Shown: positions 50,315 through 59,468 of the stretch, one piece after another
Layout: each line of letters begins with the position of its first letter
Numbering within the stretch: the first letter of the stretch is position 1
DNA from: CBDESM01 sp965242485
GTDB taxonomy: Bacteria > Chloroflexota > Dehalococcoidia > Bin125
Assembly: GCA_965242485.1 (NCBI GenBank)
Contig: CBDESM010000003.1
Span: forward strand, 1,364,001 to 1,428,000
Length of the DNA stretch: 64,000 nt
Reading direction: 5' to 3'
Position numbers and translations under genes: made by a program
The notes under the pieces: generated by a model
The model's input: only the letters and a program-made list of their open reading frames with translations
The model's database searches: none
Told to the model about the DNA's origin: nothing

Positions 50315-50719
50315 GTGCTGTTCAACGCGTTGTTCCTGTTCTTGTTTTTCGCGGCTTGGTGCGTGCTGGGGGTGCTGGCTTGGATTCCGCTGAGCCTGCG
50401 GCGGGGGGCGAAGGGGGCGCTGTTCGCGCTGCCGTTCGCGCTGGCGGGCGGCGCGGCGGGCGGTGCGGCGGTGCCGCTGCTGGGGCTGGATACGGGGGCC
50501 GGGATCGGGGCGAGCATGATCGCCGCGGCGTGCGGGGGGGCGCTGTTGTGCTGGCTGGGCTACCGGGCTTGGGACGCGCTGGATTTGGGCGGGCGGTTCG
50601 CGGGCTGGGCGCGCGGGACGGGGCGCGGGGCCGGATGGGGCGGGGTATCGTCGCGGCAGTTTGATCGCGCTGATCACGGAAGCGAACCGGGCGGGCGCGA
50701 AGGGGAAAGGCGAGGCTGA
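50315..50719 (+). CDS. Small membrane protein translated upstream of proS
   Basis: 134 residues with three or so hydrophobic segments (starting LFNALFLFLFFAAWCVLGVLA, then FALPFALAGGAAGG and a third near 70-90) and a Gly/Arg-rich tail. Unknown family. The GTG start appears leaderless after TACGAT. Its TGA overlaps the ATG of proS by one base (TGATG), so translation of proS is probably coupled to it. Confidence 0.6.
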   Translation: MLFNALFLFLFFAAWCVLGVLAWIPLSLRRGAKGALFALPFALAGGAAGGAAVPLLGLDTGAGIGASMIAAACGGALLCWLGYRAWDALDLGGRFAGWARGTGRGAGWGGVSSRQFDRADHGSEPGGREGERRG

Positions 50720-52449
50720 TGGCGGCGACGTCGACGCGGATGAGCGGGCTGATGGGGCGGACGCTGCGGCGCGCGCCGGCGGACGTGGAGTCGGCCAACC
50801 ACCAGCTGCTGCTGCGAGCGGGCTGCATCGTGCAGCTGTCGGCGGGCGTGTATTCGTTCCTCGCGCCGGCCTGGCGGGCGATCCGCAAGGTCGAGCAGAT
50901 CATCCGCGAGGAGATGGAGGCGGCCGGGGCGCAGGAGATCCGGATGCCGGCGATCCAGCCGCTGGAGCTGTGGCAGGAGACGGGGCGGGACCAGTCCTAC
51001 GGGCCGGTGCTGTTCCAGCTGCAGGATCGGCGGGAGCGGGCGATGGTGCTCGCGCCGACGCACGAGGAGGCGGTGACGGACATTTTCCGCAAGACGGTGC
51101 AGTCGTACCGCGAGCTGCCGCAGCGGGTATTCCAGTTCCAGACGAAGTTCCGCGACGAGCCGCGGCCGCGCGGGGGGCTGACGCGGGTGCGCGAGTTCAT
51201 CATGAAGGACGCGTATTCGTTCGACGCGGACGAGGAGTCGTTCCAGGCGACCTACGCGGCGATGGCGCGGGCGTACCACAACGTTTTCCGGCGCTGCGGG
51301 GTGCCGGTGGTCGCGGTGCAGGCGGATTCGGGGGCGATCGGGGGGAAGCAGTCGGAGGAGTTCATCTTCCTGACGGAGATCGGCGAGGATTCGATCGCGC
51401 TGTGCCCGTCCTGCGGCTATGCGGCGAATCAGGAGCGGGCGGAGTTTTCGCGCGGCGATGCGCTGGTGGCGGAGCCGGGCGAGGTCGGGGAAGTGGCGAC
51501 GCCGGGCGCGACGACGATCGCGGGGCTGGCGGAGTTCTTGGGGATCGCGGAGTCGGAGACGGCCAAGGCGGCGTTTTTCATGGCGGATTCGCGGCCGGTG
51601 TTCGCGGTGATCCGGGGCGATCTGGAGGTGAGCGAGCTGAAGCTGGCCAACGCGCTGGGGGCGCGGGAGATCCGTCCGATGGAGCCGGGCGAGGTGGCGG
51701 CGCAAGGCTGGGTGGCGGGATCGGCGTCGCCGGTCGGGATCGATCCGGAGCTGGTCGTCGCCGATCCGAGCGCGGCGGAGTTCCCGAACCTGGTCGGGGG
51801 GGCGAACCGCGAGGGGGTGCATCTGCGCAACCTGAACTACGGGCGGGATTGGACGGCGGCGACGGTGGCGGACATCGGGATGGCGCGGGCGGGGGATCCG
51901 TGCGCGTCGTGCGGGGCGGGGCCGGAGCTGGAGCTGCAGCGGGGGATCGAGCTGGGGCACATTTTCCGGCTGGGGGAGGTGTACGCGGAGCCGATGCAGG
52001 CGGCGTACCTGAACGAGGCGGGCGAGCGGGCGCTGCCGATCATGGGCTGCTACGGGATCGGGCTGGAGCGGCTGGTGGCGGCGGTGGTCGAGGCGAACCA
52101 CGACGAGGCGGGCATCCGCTGGCCGGCTTCGGTGGCGCCGTGGGACGTGCAGGTGACGGCGATCCAGCCGTCGGACGGGGCGGTGGCGGCGGCGGTCGAT
52201 TCGCTGGAGGCGGAGCTGGGGGAGCGGGGGATCGCGGCGCTGATCGACGACCGCGAGGAGCGGCCGGGGGTGAAGTTCAACGACGCGGACCTGATCGGGC
52301 TGCCGCTGCGGGTGACCGTGGGTCCGCGCGGGCTGGCGGAGGGGAAGGCGGAGCTGAAGCGGCGCGGCGGCGGCGAGGCGCGGGACGTGGAACTGGCCGA
52401 CGCCGCGGCCGCGGTCGTGGAGGCGCTGGCCGAGGCAGCCGGCGGATAA
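50719..52449 (+). CDS. proS: Proline-tRNA ligase
   Basis: 576 residues of the bacterial ProS type with the editing (INS) domain. Charges tRNA-Pro with proline. The N-terminal RRAPADVESANHQLLLRAG, motif 2 TRVREFIMKDAYSF, the inserted domain (about 220-380) and motif 3 GCYGIGLERLVAAVVE are all present, followed by the anticodon-binding domain. ATG overlaps the preceding stop. nusA follows after 110 bases with its own possible promoter. Confidence 0.95.
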   Translation: MAATSTRMSGLMGRTLRRAPADVESANHQLLLRAGCIVQLSAGVYSFLAPAWRAIRKVEQIIREEMEAAGAQEIRMPAIQPLELWQETGRDQSYGPVLFQLQDRRERAMVLAPTHEEAVTDIFRKTVQSYRELPQRVFQFQTKFRDEPRPRGGLTRVREFIMKDAYSFDADEESFQATYAAMARAYHNVFRRCGVPVVAVQADSGAIGGKQSEEFIFLTEIGEDSIALCPSCGYAANQERAEFSRGDALVAEPGEVGEVATPGATTIAGLAEFLGIAESETAKAAFFMADSRPVFAVIRGDLEVSELKLANALGAREIRPMEPGEVAAQGWVAGSASPVGIDPELVVADPSAAEFPNLVGGANREGVHLRNLNYGRDWTAATVADIGMARAGDPCASCGAGPELELQRGIELGHIFRLGEVYAEPMQAAYLNEAGERALPIMGCYGIGLERLVAAVVEANHDEAGIRWPASVAPWDVQVTAIQPSDGAVAAAVDSLEAELGERGIAALIDDREERPGVKFNDADLIGLPLRVTVGPRGLAEGKAELKRRGGGEARDVELADAAAAVVEALAEAAGG

Positions 52450-52482
52450 CGATCCGGACGCGGCCGGGCGGCGGGGCGCGTG

Positions 52483-52488
52483 TACACT
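52483..52488 (+). promoter_or_regulatory. Possible -10 box (TACACT) of the nusA operon
   Basis: TACACT, preceded by TG two bases earlier in an extended -10 manner, lies 71 bases before nusA. It is a candidate promoter for nusA-ylxR-infB-rbfA-truB. Confidence 0.35.
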
Positions 52489-52559
52489 TGAGGGCAGCGG
52501 GATTTCGATCCGCCGATGACGAAGCGCGCCGGACGGGCGGGCGCGAGCGAGCCGACGAG

Positions 52560-53990
52560 ATGAACGCCGATTTCCTGATTTCGATCAAGCAGCTGACGGC
52601 CGAGAAGGCGCTGGACGAAGACGTGGTGTTCGGCGCGGTGGAGCGCGGGATGGCGGCGGCGGTGAAGCGGGGCTACGGGATGGCGGGCGCGGTGCAGGTG
52701 CGGATCGACCGTTCGGGCGGCGGGATGGACGTGTGGTCGGAGCTGGAGGTGGTGGAGATCGAGGAAGACATCGAGGACGAGGATCTGCAGATCGAGCTGG
52801 AGCGGGCGCGGGAGATCAAGCCGGAGGCGCAGATCGGGGAGATGCTGCGCGAGGACCACGAGATCAGCGGCGTGGGCGGGCGGATCGAGGCGCAGACGGC
52901 GAAGCAGGTGGTGCTGCAGGCGCTGCGCGAGGCGGAGCGGGACGCGGTGTTCTCGGAGTATTCGGGGCAGGAAGGGGGGATCATTTCGGGCACGGTGCTG
53001 CGGGTGGATCAGGGGCAGGTGACGGTGGATCTGGGGCGGGCGCAGGCGATCATGCCGCTGTCGGAGCAGGTGCGGACGGAGCGGTTCCGCAGCGAACAGC
53101 GGGTGAAGGCGGTGATGGTGGAGGTGCTGAAGGCGGCGAAGGGGCCGCAGGTGGTGATCAGCCGCAACCGGCCGGAGTTCGTGCAGCGGCTGTTCGAGCT
53201 GGAAGTGCCGGAGATCAGCCGGGGGCTGGTGGAGATCGCGGCGATCGCGCGGGAGCCGGGGCAGCGGACGAAGGTGGCGGTGCACGCGCGTCAGGAGGGG
53301 GTGGACCCGGTCGGGGCCTGCGTGGGGATGCGGGCGGCGCGGATCCAGAACGTGGTCAACGAGCTGGACGGGGAGCGGATCGACGTGATCCAGTGGGATC
53401 CGGATCCGCGGCGGTACGTGGAGCACGCGCTGAGCCCGGCGCACGTGCTGGCGGTGCGGATCGACCCGGAGACGAATACGGCCGAGGTGGCGGTGCCGGA
53501 CCCGCAGCTGAGCCTGGCGATCGGGCGGGAGGGGCAGAACGCGCGGCTGGCGGCGCGGCTGACGAAGCTGCGGATCGACATCAAGCCGCAGACGGTGGCG
53601 GAGCGGCTGCAGGCGGAGAACCGGGGGGCGTTCGCGCCGCAGGCGGAGCTGGAGATCGCGCCCGAGGCGCCGGTCGCGCCGGCTCCTCCGACGGCTGCCC
53701 CGCCGGAGGAGCCCGAGCCCGCTCCGGCGCCGGTTCCCGCGGCCGCGCCGCAGGAGGATCGTCCGGCGGCGGTCGAGGGGGCGGAGCCGGAAGAGGAGCT
53801 CGAGCCGGAGCCGGTCGCGGCGGCGGCGGAGCTGGGAGGGGATTCGCGGCCCGGCCAGATCCGCTTCGGCGAGGACGTGCTGCGGCGGGAGATCGAGGAG
53901 CCGCGGCGGCAGCGGCGGCGCCCGCGCTACTACGAAGTCGACGAAGGCTTGGAAGACGACCCCTACGCGGAATACGAGGACGAGTTCTAA
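52560..53990 (+). CDS. nusA: Transcription termination/antitermination factor NusA
   Basis: 476 residues. Binds RNA polymerase and nascent RNA. Domains in order: N-terminal polymerase-binding domain (about 1-130), S1 (about 135-205, ISGTVLRVDQGQVTVDLG), and two KH domains (about 210-345, with GMRAARIQNVVNEL and the later AIGREGQNARLAARL). An acidic, Pro/Ala-rich tail of about 110 residues follows. rimP, often just upstream in bacteria, is absent here; proS is the neighbour. Start at the ATG with the conserved NADFLISIKQL; the long upstream frame is only read-through. Confidence 0.93.
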   Translation: MNADFLISIKQLTAEKALDEDVVFGAVERGMAAAVKRGYGMAGAVQVRIDRSGGGMDVWSELEVVEIEEDIEDEDLQIELERAREIKPEAQIGEMLREDHEISGVGGRIEAQTAKQVVLQALREAERDAVFSEYSGQEGGIISGTVLRVDQGQVTVDLGRAQAIMPLSEQVRTERFRSEQRVKAVMVEVLKAAKGPQVVISRNRPEFVQRLFELEVPEISRGLVEIAAIAREPGQRTKVAVHARQEGVDPVGACVGMRAARIQNVVNELDGERIDVIQWDPDPRRYVEHALSPAHVLAVRIDPETNTAEVAVPDPQLSLAIGREGQNARLAARLTKLRIDIKPQTVAERLQAENRGAFAPQAELEIAPEAPVAPAPPTAAPPEEPEPAPAPVPAAAPQEDRPAAVEGAEPEEELEPEPVAAAAELGGDSRPGQIRFGEDVLRREIEEPRRQRRRPRYYEVDEGLEDDPYAEYEDEF

Positions 53991-54078
53991 TCTTCCGCCA
54001 GGGAACGGGCGGGGGCGTCCGTCCGCGGCGATGCGGAGCGGCCGGCGGACTCCCGCGCGAACGGGGAGGCCGACCGGG

Positions 54079-54369
54079 ATGATCGAGACGGGGCAACGGG
54101 GCGGAGGGAGAGCCGGCGGCGGGCCGATCCGGCGCTGCGCGTCGTGCCGGGCGCAACGGGCGCGGGGTGGGATGCTGCGGGTGGTGCGGCGCGCGGACGG
54201 CTCGGTCGAGCTGAGCCGGGGCGGGCACGCGGACGGGCGCAGCGCGTACGTCTGCCGGGCGAAGGAATGCATCGAACGGGCGGCCGCGGGGCCGCCCTTG
54301 GCGCGCGCGCTGCGGACGTCCGTCCCGGCCGCCGTGCTGGCGGAGCTGAAGGCAGAGGAGGCGGCATGA
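54079..54369 (+). CDS. ylxR: YlxR-family RNA-binding protein
   Basis: 96 residues of the YlxR (DUF448) family, usually between nusA and infB; thought to bind RNA or regulate RNase P. The signature RRCASCRAQR, LRVVRRADGSVEL and GRSAYVCRAKECI is present. The ATG at 54079 has GGGAGG 9 bases upstream; an ATG at 54031 gives an Arg-rich extra leader and is less likely. It overlaps infB by 4 bases. Confidence 0.85.
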   Translation: MIETGQRGGGRAGGGPIRRCASCRAQRARGGMLRVVRRADGSVELSRGGHADGRSAYVCRAKECIERAAAGPPLARALRTSVPAAVLAELKAEEAA

Positions 54370-56225
54370 CCACGGCACAAGCCGGCGCGGCGGTGCAGAT
54401 CCCGCGCACGCTGACGGTGCGCGAGCTGGGCGACCTGCTGGGCCAGACGCCGGTCACGATCATCAAGGTGCTGATGACGAACGGCGTCATGGCCGACGTC
54501 AGCAAGACGCTGGACTTCGACACGGCGGCGGTCGTCGCGGTCGACTTGGGCTTCGAACCGGAGGAGGGGCCGGCGCCGACGGCGGACGCGCCGGCGCTTG
54601 CGCCGCTGACGGCGGTCGACCTCGCGGGCGGGGACGAGGCGGAGGAAGATCCGCTGCAGCTGGCGCCGCGGCCGCCGGTGGTGGCGGTGCTTGGGCATGT
54701 CGACCACGGCAAGACGTCGCTGCTGGATCGGATCCGGTCGGCGAACGTGGCGGACGGCGAGGCGGGCGGGATCACGCAGCGGGTGGGCGCGTACCAGGCC
54801 TCGCTGCCGACCTCCGAGGGGCCGCGGCTGCTGACGTTCATCGACACGCCGGGCCACGAGGCGTTCACGGAGATGCGCGCGCGGGGGGCGAACGCGACCG
54901 ACATCGCGGTGCTGGTGGTGGCGGCGAACGACGGGGTGATGCCGCAGACGCGGGAGGCGATCGATCACATCCACGCCTCGGGCGCGAAGATGGTGGTGGC
55001 GCTGAACAAGATCGATTTGGAAAACACGGATCCGGCGCGGGTGAAGACGGCGCTGGCGGAGCATGGCGTGCAGGTCGAGGAGTACGGCGGCAGCGTGCCG
55101 CTGCGGGAGGTGTCGGCGACCGAGGGGACGGGGATCGACGAATTGCTGGAGACGATCGTGCTGGTGGCGGACTTGGAGAATTACCAGGCGAATCCGGCGG
55201 GATCGGCGCGGGGCGTGGTGCTGGAAGCGGAACTGGACCGGCGGCAGGGGCCGCGGACGACGCTGCTGGTGCAGCGGGGGACGCTGCGGCAGGGGGATTC
55301 GCTGCTGGCCGGCCGGACCTGGGGCCGGGTGAAGGCGATGACGTCGTTCAGCGGCGAGCGGCTGCTGGAGGCGGGGCCGTCGACGCCGGTGGTGGTGCTG
55401 GGCCTGCAGGAAGTGGCGGAGGCGGGGGACCGCTTCGCGACGGCGAAGAGCGACCGGGAGGCGCGGCGGATCCACGAGCAGGCGAAGCGGGAGCGGGAGG
55501 CGCGGGAGGCGCAGCTGCGGCGGGGGGCCGGGCTGGACGCGCTGTTCGACGAGATTTCGCGCGGCGAGACAACGTCGCTGAACTTGATCGTGAAGACGGA
55601 CGCGGTGGGCAGCGTGGAGGCGCTGCGCGAGTCGCTGGAGCGGCTGTCGAACCCGGAGGTGCGGGTGAAGGTGATCCACGCGAGCGCGGGGGCGGTCTCG
55701 AACGCGGACGTGAGCCTGGCGGCGGCCTCGAAGGGGATCGTGATCGCGTTCAATACGGGCGTGGAGCCGGCGGCGGAGAAACTGGCGGAAGGCGAGGGGA
55801 TCGAGATCCGCTCGTACGAGATCATCTACGAGGCGATCGAGCAGGTGGAGGCGGCGATCAGCGGGATGCTGAAGCCGATCGAGGCGGAGATCGAGGAGGC
55901 GCGGGCGGAGGTGCTGCAGGTGTTCCCGATCCGCGGGCTGGGCAACATCGCCGGCTGCCGCTTGCTGGAGGGGACGGTGCGGCGGGGCGCGCGGGCGCGG
56001 GTGCGGCGCGGCGGCGAGGAGATCGCGGACGGGCCGATCAGCAGCCTGCGGCGCTTCCAGGACGACGTGCAGCAGGTCGAGGCGGGGCAGGAGTTCGGCG
56101 TGGCGCTGGAGCGGTTCGACGGCTTCGAGCCGGGCGACGCGATCGAGTTCTACCGGGTCGAGGTGCAGTCGCGCGTGATTTCCGGCGGCGAGATCCGGCC
56201 GGCGCCGGACGCGGCGCGGAACTGA
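54366..56225 (+). CDS. infB: Translation initiation factor IF-2
   Basis: 619 residues. GTPase that brings initiator tRNA to the ribosome. A short N-terminal domain (IPRTLTVRELGDLLG) without the long disordered region seen in many groups is followed by GHVDHGKT (G1), DTPGHE (G3) and NKID (G4), then domains II, III and the C-terminal tRNA-binding domain. The short form fits Chloroflexota and argues against a typical actinobacterium. ATGA overlap with ylxR indicates coupling. Confidence 0.95.
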   Translation: MTTAQAGAAVQIPRTLTVRELGDLLGQTPVTIIKVLMTNGVMADVSKTLDFDTAAVVAVDLGFEPEEGPAPTADAPALAPLTAVDLAGGDEAEEDPLQLAPRPPVVAVLGHVDHGKTSLLDRIRSANVADGEAGGITQRVGAYQASLPTSEGPRLLTFIDTPGHEAFTEMRARGANATDIAVLVVAANDGVMPQTREAIDHIHASGAKMVVALNKIDLENTDPARVKTALAEHGVQVEEYGGSVPLREVSATEGTGIDELLETIVLVADLENYQANPAGSARGVVLEAELDRRQGPRTTLLVQRGTLRQGDSLLAGRTWGRVKAMTSFSGERLLEAGPSTPVVVLGLQEVAEAGDRFATAKSDREARRIHEQAKREREAREAQLRRGAGLDALFDEISRGETTSLNLIVKTDAVGSVEALRESLERLSNPEVRVKVIHASAGAVSNADVSLAAASKGIVIAFNTGVEPAAEKLAEGEGIEIRSYEIIYEAIEQVEAAISGMLKPIEAEIEEARAEVLQVFPIRGLGNIAGCRLLEGTVRRGARARVRRGGEEIADGPISSLRRFQDDVQQVEAGQEFGVALERFDGFEPGDAIEFYRVEVQSRVISGGEIRPAPDAARN

Positions 56226-56238
56226 TCGGGCGTCCGCG

Positions 56239-56634
56239 GTGGCCGGGCAGGAGCGGATGCCGCGCGTGAACGAGCTGCTGCGGGGCACGATCGCGGAGAT
56301 CGTCGCGGACGAGCTGAAGGACCCGCGGCTGGACGTGGCGGTGCTGAGCGTGACGGAGGTGCGGGCGGCGCGGGACCTGCGGACGGCGCGGGCGTTCATC
56401 TCGGTGATGACGTCGCCGGACGACGAGGAGCGGGACGCGCGGACGGCGCCGGCGGAGGCGCTGCGGGCGTTGGAGGGGGCGGCGCCGCTGGTGCACCGGC
56501 TGCTGAAGCGGAGGCTGCGGATGAAGCGGGTGCCGATGATCCGGTTCGAGCTGGATCCGCGGATGGCGGCGGCGGCGGAGCTGCAGGAGCGGCTGCGGGC
56601 GCTGGGCGCGGGGGAAGCGGCGGCCGCGCCGTGA
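56239..56634 (+). CDS. rbfA: Ribosome-binding factor A
   Basis: 131 residues. KH-fold factor for 30S subunit maturation. The RVNELLRGTIAEIVADELKDPRL segment and the VSVTEVRAARDLRTARAFIS-like strand are typical. Starts at GTG 56239 (ATG 56257 is possible). Its stop overlaps the truB GTG by 4 bases. In the order nusA-ylxR-infB-rbfA-truB, common to many bacteria. Confidence 0.93.
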   Translation: MAGQERMPRVNELLRGTIAEIVADELKDPRLDVAVLSVTEVRAARDLRTARAFISVMTSPDDEERDARTAPAEALRALEGAAPLVHRLLKRRLRMKRVPMIRFELDPRMAAAAELQERLRALGAGEAAAAP

Positions 56635-57593
56635 GCGAGGAGGGCGGGCGGCCGGAGCGGCGGCGCGGCGGGCCGCGCGGGCGGCGGCGGCGCGGCAGCG
56701 ACGGGCCGGCCCTGATCCTGCTGATCGACAAGCCGAGCGGGCCGACCTCGCACGACATGGTGCGGGAGGCGCGGCGCTGGACGGGGCTGCGGCGGATCGG
56801 CCACGGGGGCACGCTGGACCCGCTGGCGACGGGGCTGCTGCCGCTGTTCGTGGGCCCGGCGACGCGGCTGAACGAGTACCTCGGCGCCTACGACAAGGAG
56901 TACGAGGCGACGGTGCTGCTGGGCGCGGCGACGGATACGGACGACAGCGAGGGGGAGGCGATCTCGGGCGGGCCGATCGAGGGCATCGGCGCGGCGGAGA
57001 TCGAGCGGGCGCTGGAGCGGTTCCGGGGGGAGATCGATCAGGTGCCGCCGAAGTTCAGCGCGGTGAAGCGGCAGGGCGTGGCGGCGCACCGGGCGGCGCG
57101 GGCGGGCGAGCCGCTGGAGCTGGAGCCGCGGCGGGTGACGGTGCATGAGCTGGAGCTGCGTTCCTACGAGCCGCCGCACGCGGAGCTGGCGATGCGGGTG
57201 AGCACGGGGACGTACGTGCGGGCGATCGCGCGGGATCTGGGCGAGGCGCTGGGCTGCGGGGCGCACGTCGTGGCGATGCGGCGGACGGCGATCGGCGCGG
57301 TGCGGGCGGAGGACGCGCATCGACCGGAGGAATTCGAGGCGGCGGCGGACGCGGAGCGGATCTGGGAGCTGGCGGATTCGCCGGCGCGGCTGTTCGGCGA
57401 TTGGCCGCGGATCGCGGTATCGGGCGAGCGGCTCTCGCGGGTGCTGCGGGGGCAGGCGGTGCGCGCGCCGTCGGTCGCGGGGCATCCGCTCGGCTTCGCG
57501 ATCGGCGCGGATGATCGCGTGGTCGCGGTGATGCGGGAGGATCCCGATCAGCCCTCGCGCTGGCAGCCGGAGAAGGTGCTCAAGGCTGGTTGA
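56631..57593 (+). CDS. truB: tRNA pseudouridine-55 synthase
   Basis: 320 residues. Makes pseudouridine 55 in the T-loop of tRNA. The catalytic aspartate lies in GHGGTLDPLATGLL; DKPSGPTSHDMV, KFSAVKRQG and STGTYVRAIARDLG are further signatures. An Arg/Gly-rich N-terminal extension of about 25 residues precedes the domain. GTG start overlaps rbfA by 4 bases. Its end overlaps the converging cupin gene by 14 bases. Confidence 0.94.
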   Translation: MSEEGGRPERRRGGPRGRRRRGSDGPALILLIDKPSGPTSHDMVREARRWTGLRRIGHGGTLDPLATGLLPLFVGPATRLNEYLGAYDKEYEATVLLGAATDTDDSEGEAISGGPIEGIGAAEIERALERFRGEIDQVPPKFSAVKRQGVAAHRAARAGEPLELEPRRVTVHELELRSYEPPHAELAMRVSTGTYVRAIARDLGEALGCGAHVVAMRRTAIGAVRAEDAHRPEEFEAAADAERIWELADSPARLFGDWPRIAVSGERLSRVLRGQAVRAPSVAGHPLGFAIGADDRVVAVMREDPDQPSRWQPEKVLKAG

Positions 57594-57903
57594 TCGGGCG
57601 GTCAGGTGGGCCGGGCGGCGGGGCGGCGCTGAAGACGAAGGCGACCGAATCGGCTTCGGAGCGGATCGAGTAGGCGTCGCCGGCGCCGAGCAGGACGCCC
57701 TCGCCCGGATCGAGCAGGGCGTCGTCGTCGACCACGCCGATGCGCATGCGGCCCTCGACGACGATGAGGACGGAATCGGCCTCGGTGCGGCGGTCGAGCA
57801 GGGTGCGGCCCTCGGGCAGGTGCACGGCCTCGGCGGCGAGGCCGGAGCGGTCGGGGTCGGGCGGCGGCTGGAGGGCGCTGGCGCGGATGCGCTGGAGGGG
57901 CAC
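57580..57903 (-). CDS. Small cupin-fold protein in the acpP operon
   Basis: 107 residues, GTG start 8 bases after the stop of acpP. The sequence has the double-stranded beta-helix rhythm of a cupin: LPEGRTLLDRRTEADSVLIV, VEGRMRIGVVDDDA, LDPGEGVLLGAGDAYSI and a final AFVFSA strand. Metal-binding His residues are missing, so it is probably not a typical metal cupin. It shares 14 bases with the truB end on the other strand. Role in fatty-acid synthesis unknown. Confidence 0.6.
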   Translation of the reverse strand: MPLQRIRASALQPPPDPDRSGLAAEAVHLPEGRTLLDRRTEADSVLIVVEGRMRIGVVDDDALLDPGEGVLLGAGDAYSIRSEADSVAFVFSAAPPPGPPDRPINQP

Positions 57904-57911
57904 GCCGCTCG

Positions 57912-58166
57912 TCAGGAGATGCCGCGCTCGGCGAGGTAGTCGAGCAGGTCCTGCACGGTGCGGATCTCGGCCGCGTCTTCTTCGGGGATTTCGAGCTCGA
58001 TCTCGTCGGTCGAGAACTCTTCTTCGACGGCGATGGTGAGGTCGACGACATCGAGCGAGTCGGCGTCGAGATCGTCGATCAGGCTGGCTTCGAGGGTGAC
58101 TTTTTCGACGGGCTGCCGCAGCTGATCGGCGACCAGCTGGCAGAGGCGCTCCTGGAGGTTGCTCAT
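57912..58166 (-). CDS. acpP: Acyl carrier protein
   Basis: 84 residues, acidic four-helix protein carrying growing acyl chains on 4'-phosphopantetheine. The attachment serine is in DLDADSLDVVDL. The surrounding EEEF and EIPEEDAAEIRTVQDLLDYL are typical. ATG at 58166 has GGGAG upstream. It lies downstream of the two fabF genes. Confidence 0.94.
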   Translation of the reverse strand: MSNLQERLCQLVADQLRQPVEKVTLEASLIDDLDADSLDVVDLTIAVEEEFSTDEIELEIPEEDAAEIRTVQDLLDYLAERGIS

Positions 58167-58204
58167 GTCGGCTCCCAAGGGGGTCGGCGTCGCGTCGGTC
58201 GAGG

Positions 58205-59461
58205 TTACCCGCTGAGGCGTGCGAGCGCGACGACACCGTTCTGCCCGCCGAAGCCGAAGCCGTTGACCAAGGCCGCGGAGACGGCGGCCTCGCGCGCCTG
58301 GTTGGGGACGTAGTCGAGGCCGCAGTCGGGGTCGGGCGTCTCCAGGTTGATCGTGGGGGGCAGCAGGGAGCGGTGGATGGCGAGGGCGGTGGCGGCGGCG
58401 GAGAGCGCGCCGGCCGCGCCCATCAGGTGGCCGGTCATGCTCTTGGTCGAGCTGACGGCGAGGTTTTCGGCGCGGTCGCCGAAGACCTGGCGGATGGCGC
58501 TGGTTTCGACGCGGTCGTTGATCGGCGTGGAAGTGCCGTGGGCGCTGATGTAGCCGACGTCCGCGGGGTCGAGCCGGGCGTGGCGCAGGGCGGCGCTCAT
58601 GGCGCGGGCCATGCCGTCGCCGGAGGGATCGGGCGCGGTGATGTGGTGGGCGTCGGCGGTGCGTCCGCCGCCGAGGATTTCGGCGTAGACGCGGGCGCCG
58701 CGGGCGCGGGCGCGTTCGAGCGTCTCGACGGCGCAGACGACGGCGCCCTCGCCGAAGACGAAGCCGTCGCGTTCGGCGTCGAAGGGGCGCGAGGCGCGCT
58801 CGGGTTCGTCGTTGCGGCGCGAGAGGGCGTGCATGTTGGCGAGGCCGGCGATGCCGAGCACGGAGACGTTGGATTCGGTGCCGCCGGCGAGGACGAGGTC
58901 GGCTTCGCCGTCGAGCAGCATTTGGCGGGCGTCGATGAAGGCGTAGATCGAGGAGGCGCAGGCGGCGAGCGAGGTGACGGCGGGGCCGCGCATGCCGAGC
59001 TGGATCGAGACCTGGCAGGAGGCCATGTTGGCGGCCATCATCGGGACGAAGAAGGGGCTGACGCGGGCCGGGCCGCGGGCGTCGAGCACTCCGGCCTGGT
59101 CGGCGATGGTGGTGACGCCGCCGCCGCCGGTGTTGACGACGGAGGCGGCGCGGTCGGAGGCGAGCTCGTCCGCGCCGAGCCCGGCGTCGGCGGCGGCGAG
59201 GCGGGCGGCGGCGACGGCGAGCTGGGCGAAGCGGGCCATCCGCTTGGCGTCCTTGGGGTCCATGTAATCGGCGGGGTCGAAGTCGGGGATGTCGCAGGCG
59301 ATCTGGGTCTTGAGCCCGGCCTCGGCGAGCAGGGGGACGCGGCGGGCGCCGGAGCGGCCCTCGCTGAGCGAGCGCCAGAAGTCGCCGACGCCGGTGCCGA
59401 TCGGCGTGACGGGGCCGATGCCGGTGATGACGATGCGTCGGGCGGGGTCGGACTCGCGCAC
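58205..59461 (-). CDS. fabF: 3-oxoacyl-[ACP] synthase II (second copy)
   Basis: 418 residues of the KAS I/II family, condensing acyl-ACP with malonyl-ACP. The active-site set is Cys in SLAACASSIYAF, His in HGTSTPIND and Lys/His in KSMTGHLMGAAG. GTG start 7 bases after the stop of the first fabF. The two copies are clearly different proteins, not recent duplicates, and may favour different chain lengths. Confidence 0.92.
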   Translation of the reverse strand: MRESDPARRIVITGIGPVTPIGTGVGDFWRSLSEGRSGARRVPLLAEAGLKTQIACDIPDFDPADYMDPKDAKRMARFAQLAVAAARLAAADAGLGADELASDRAASVVNTGGGGVTTIADQAGVLDARGPARVSPFFVPMMAANMASCQVSIQLGMRGPAVTSLAACASSIYAFIDARQMLLDGEADLVLAGGTESNVSVLGIAGLANMHALSRRNDEPERASRPFDAERDGFVFGEGAVVCAVETLERARARGARVYAEILGGGRTADAHHITAPDPSGDGMARAMSAALRHARLDPADVGYISAHGTSTPINDRVETSAIRQVFGDRAENLAVSSTKSMTGHLMGAAGALSAAATALAIHRSLLPPTINLETPDPDCGLDYVPNQAREAAVSAALVNGFGFGGQNGVVALARLSG

Positions 59462-59468
59462 GCCGGGA

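Noticed and set aside
50661..52559. Extended nusA frame through proS
   Set aside because: Gly/Ala/Arg-rich read-through of the proS region; NusA homology begins only at 52560.
54031..54078. Upstream start for ylxR
   Set aside because: The Arg-rich extra residues are not part of the family and the better ribosome site belongs to 54079.
52050..57485. An 1811-codon open frame on the minus strand opposite proS to truB
   Set aside because: It is a shadow of the extreme GC bias: Arg/Pro/His-rich, antisense to well-recognised genes, with no domain.
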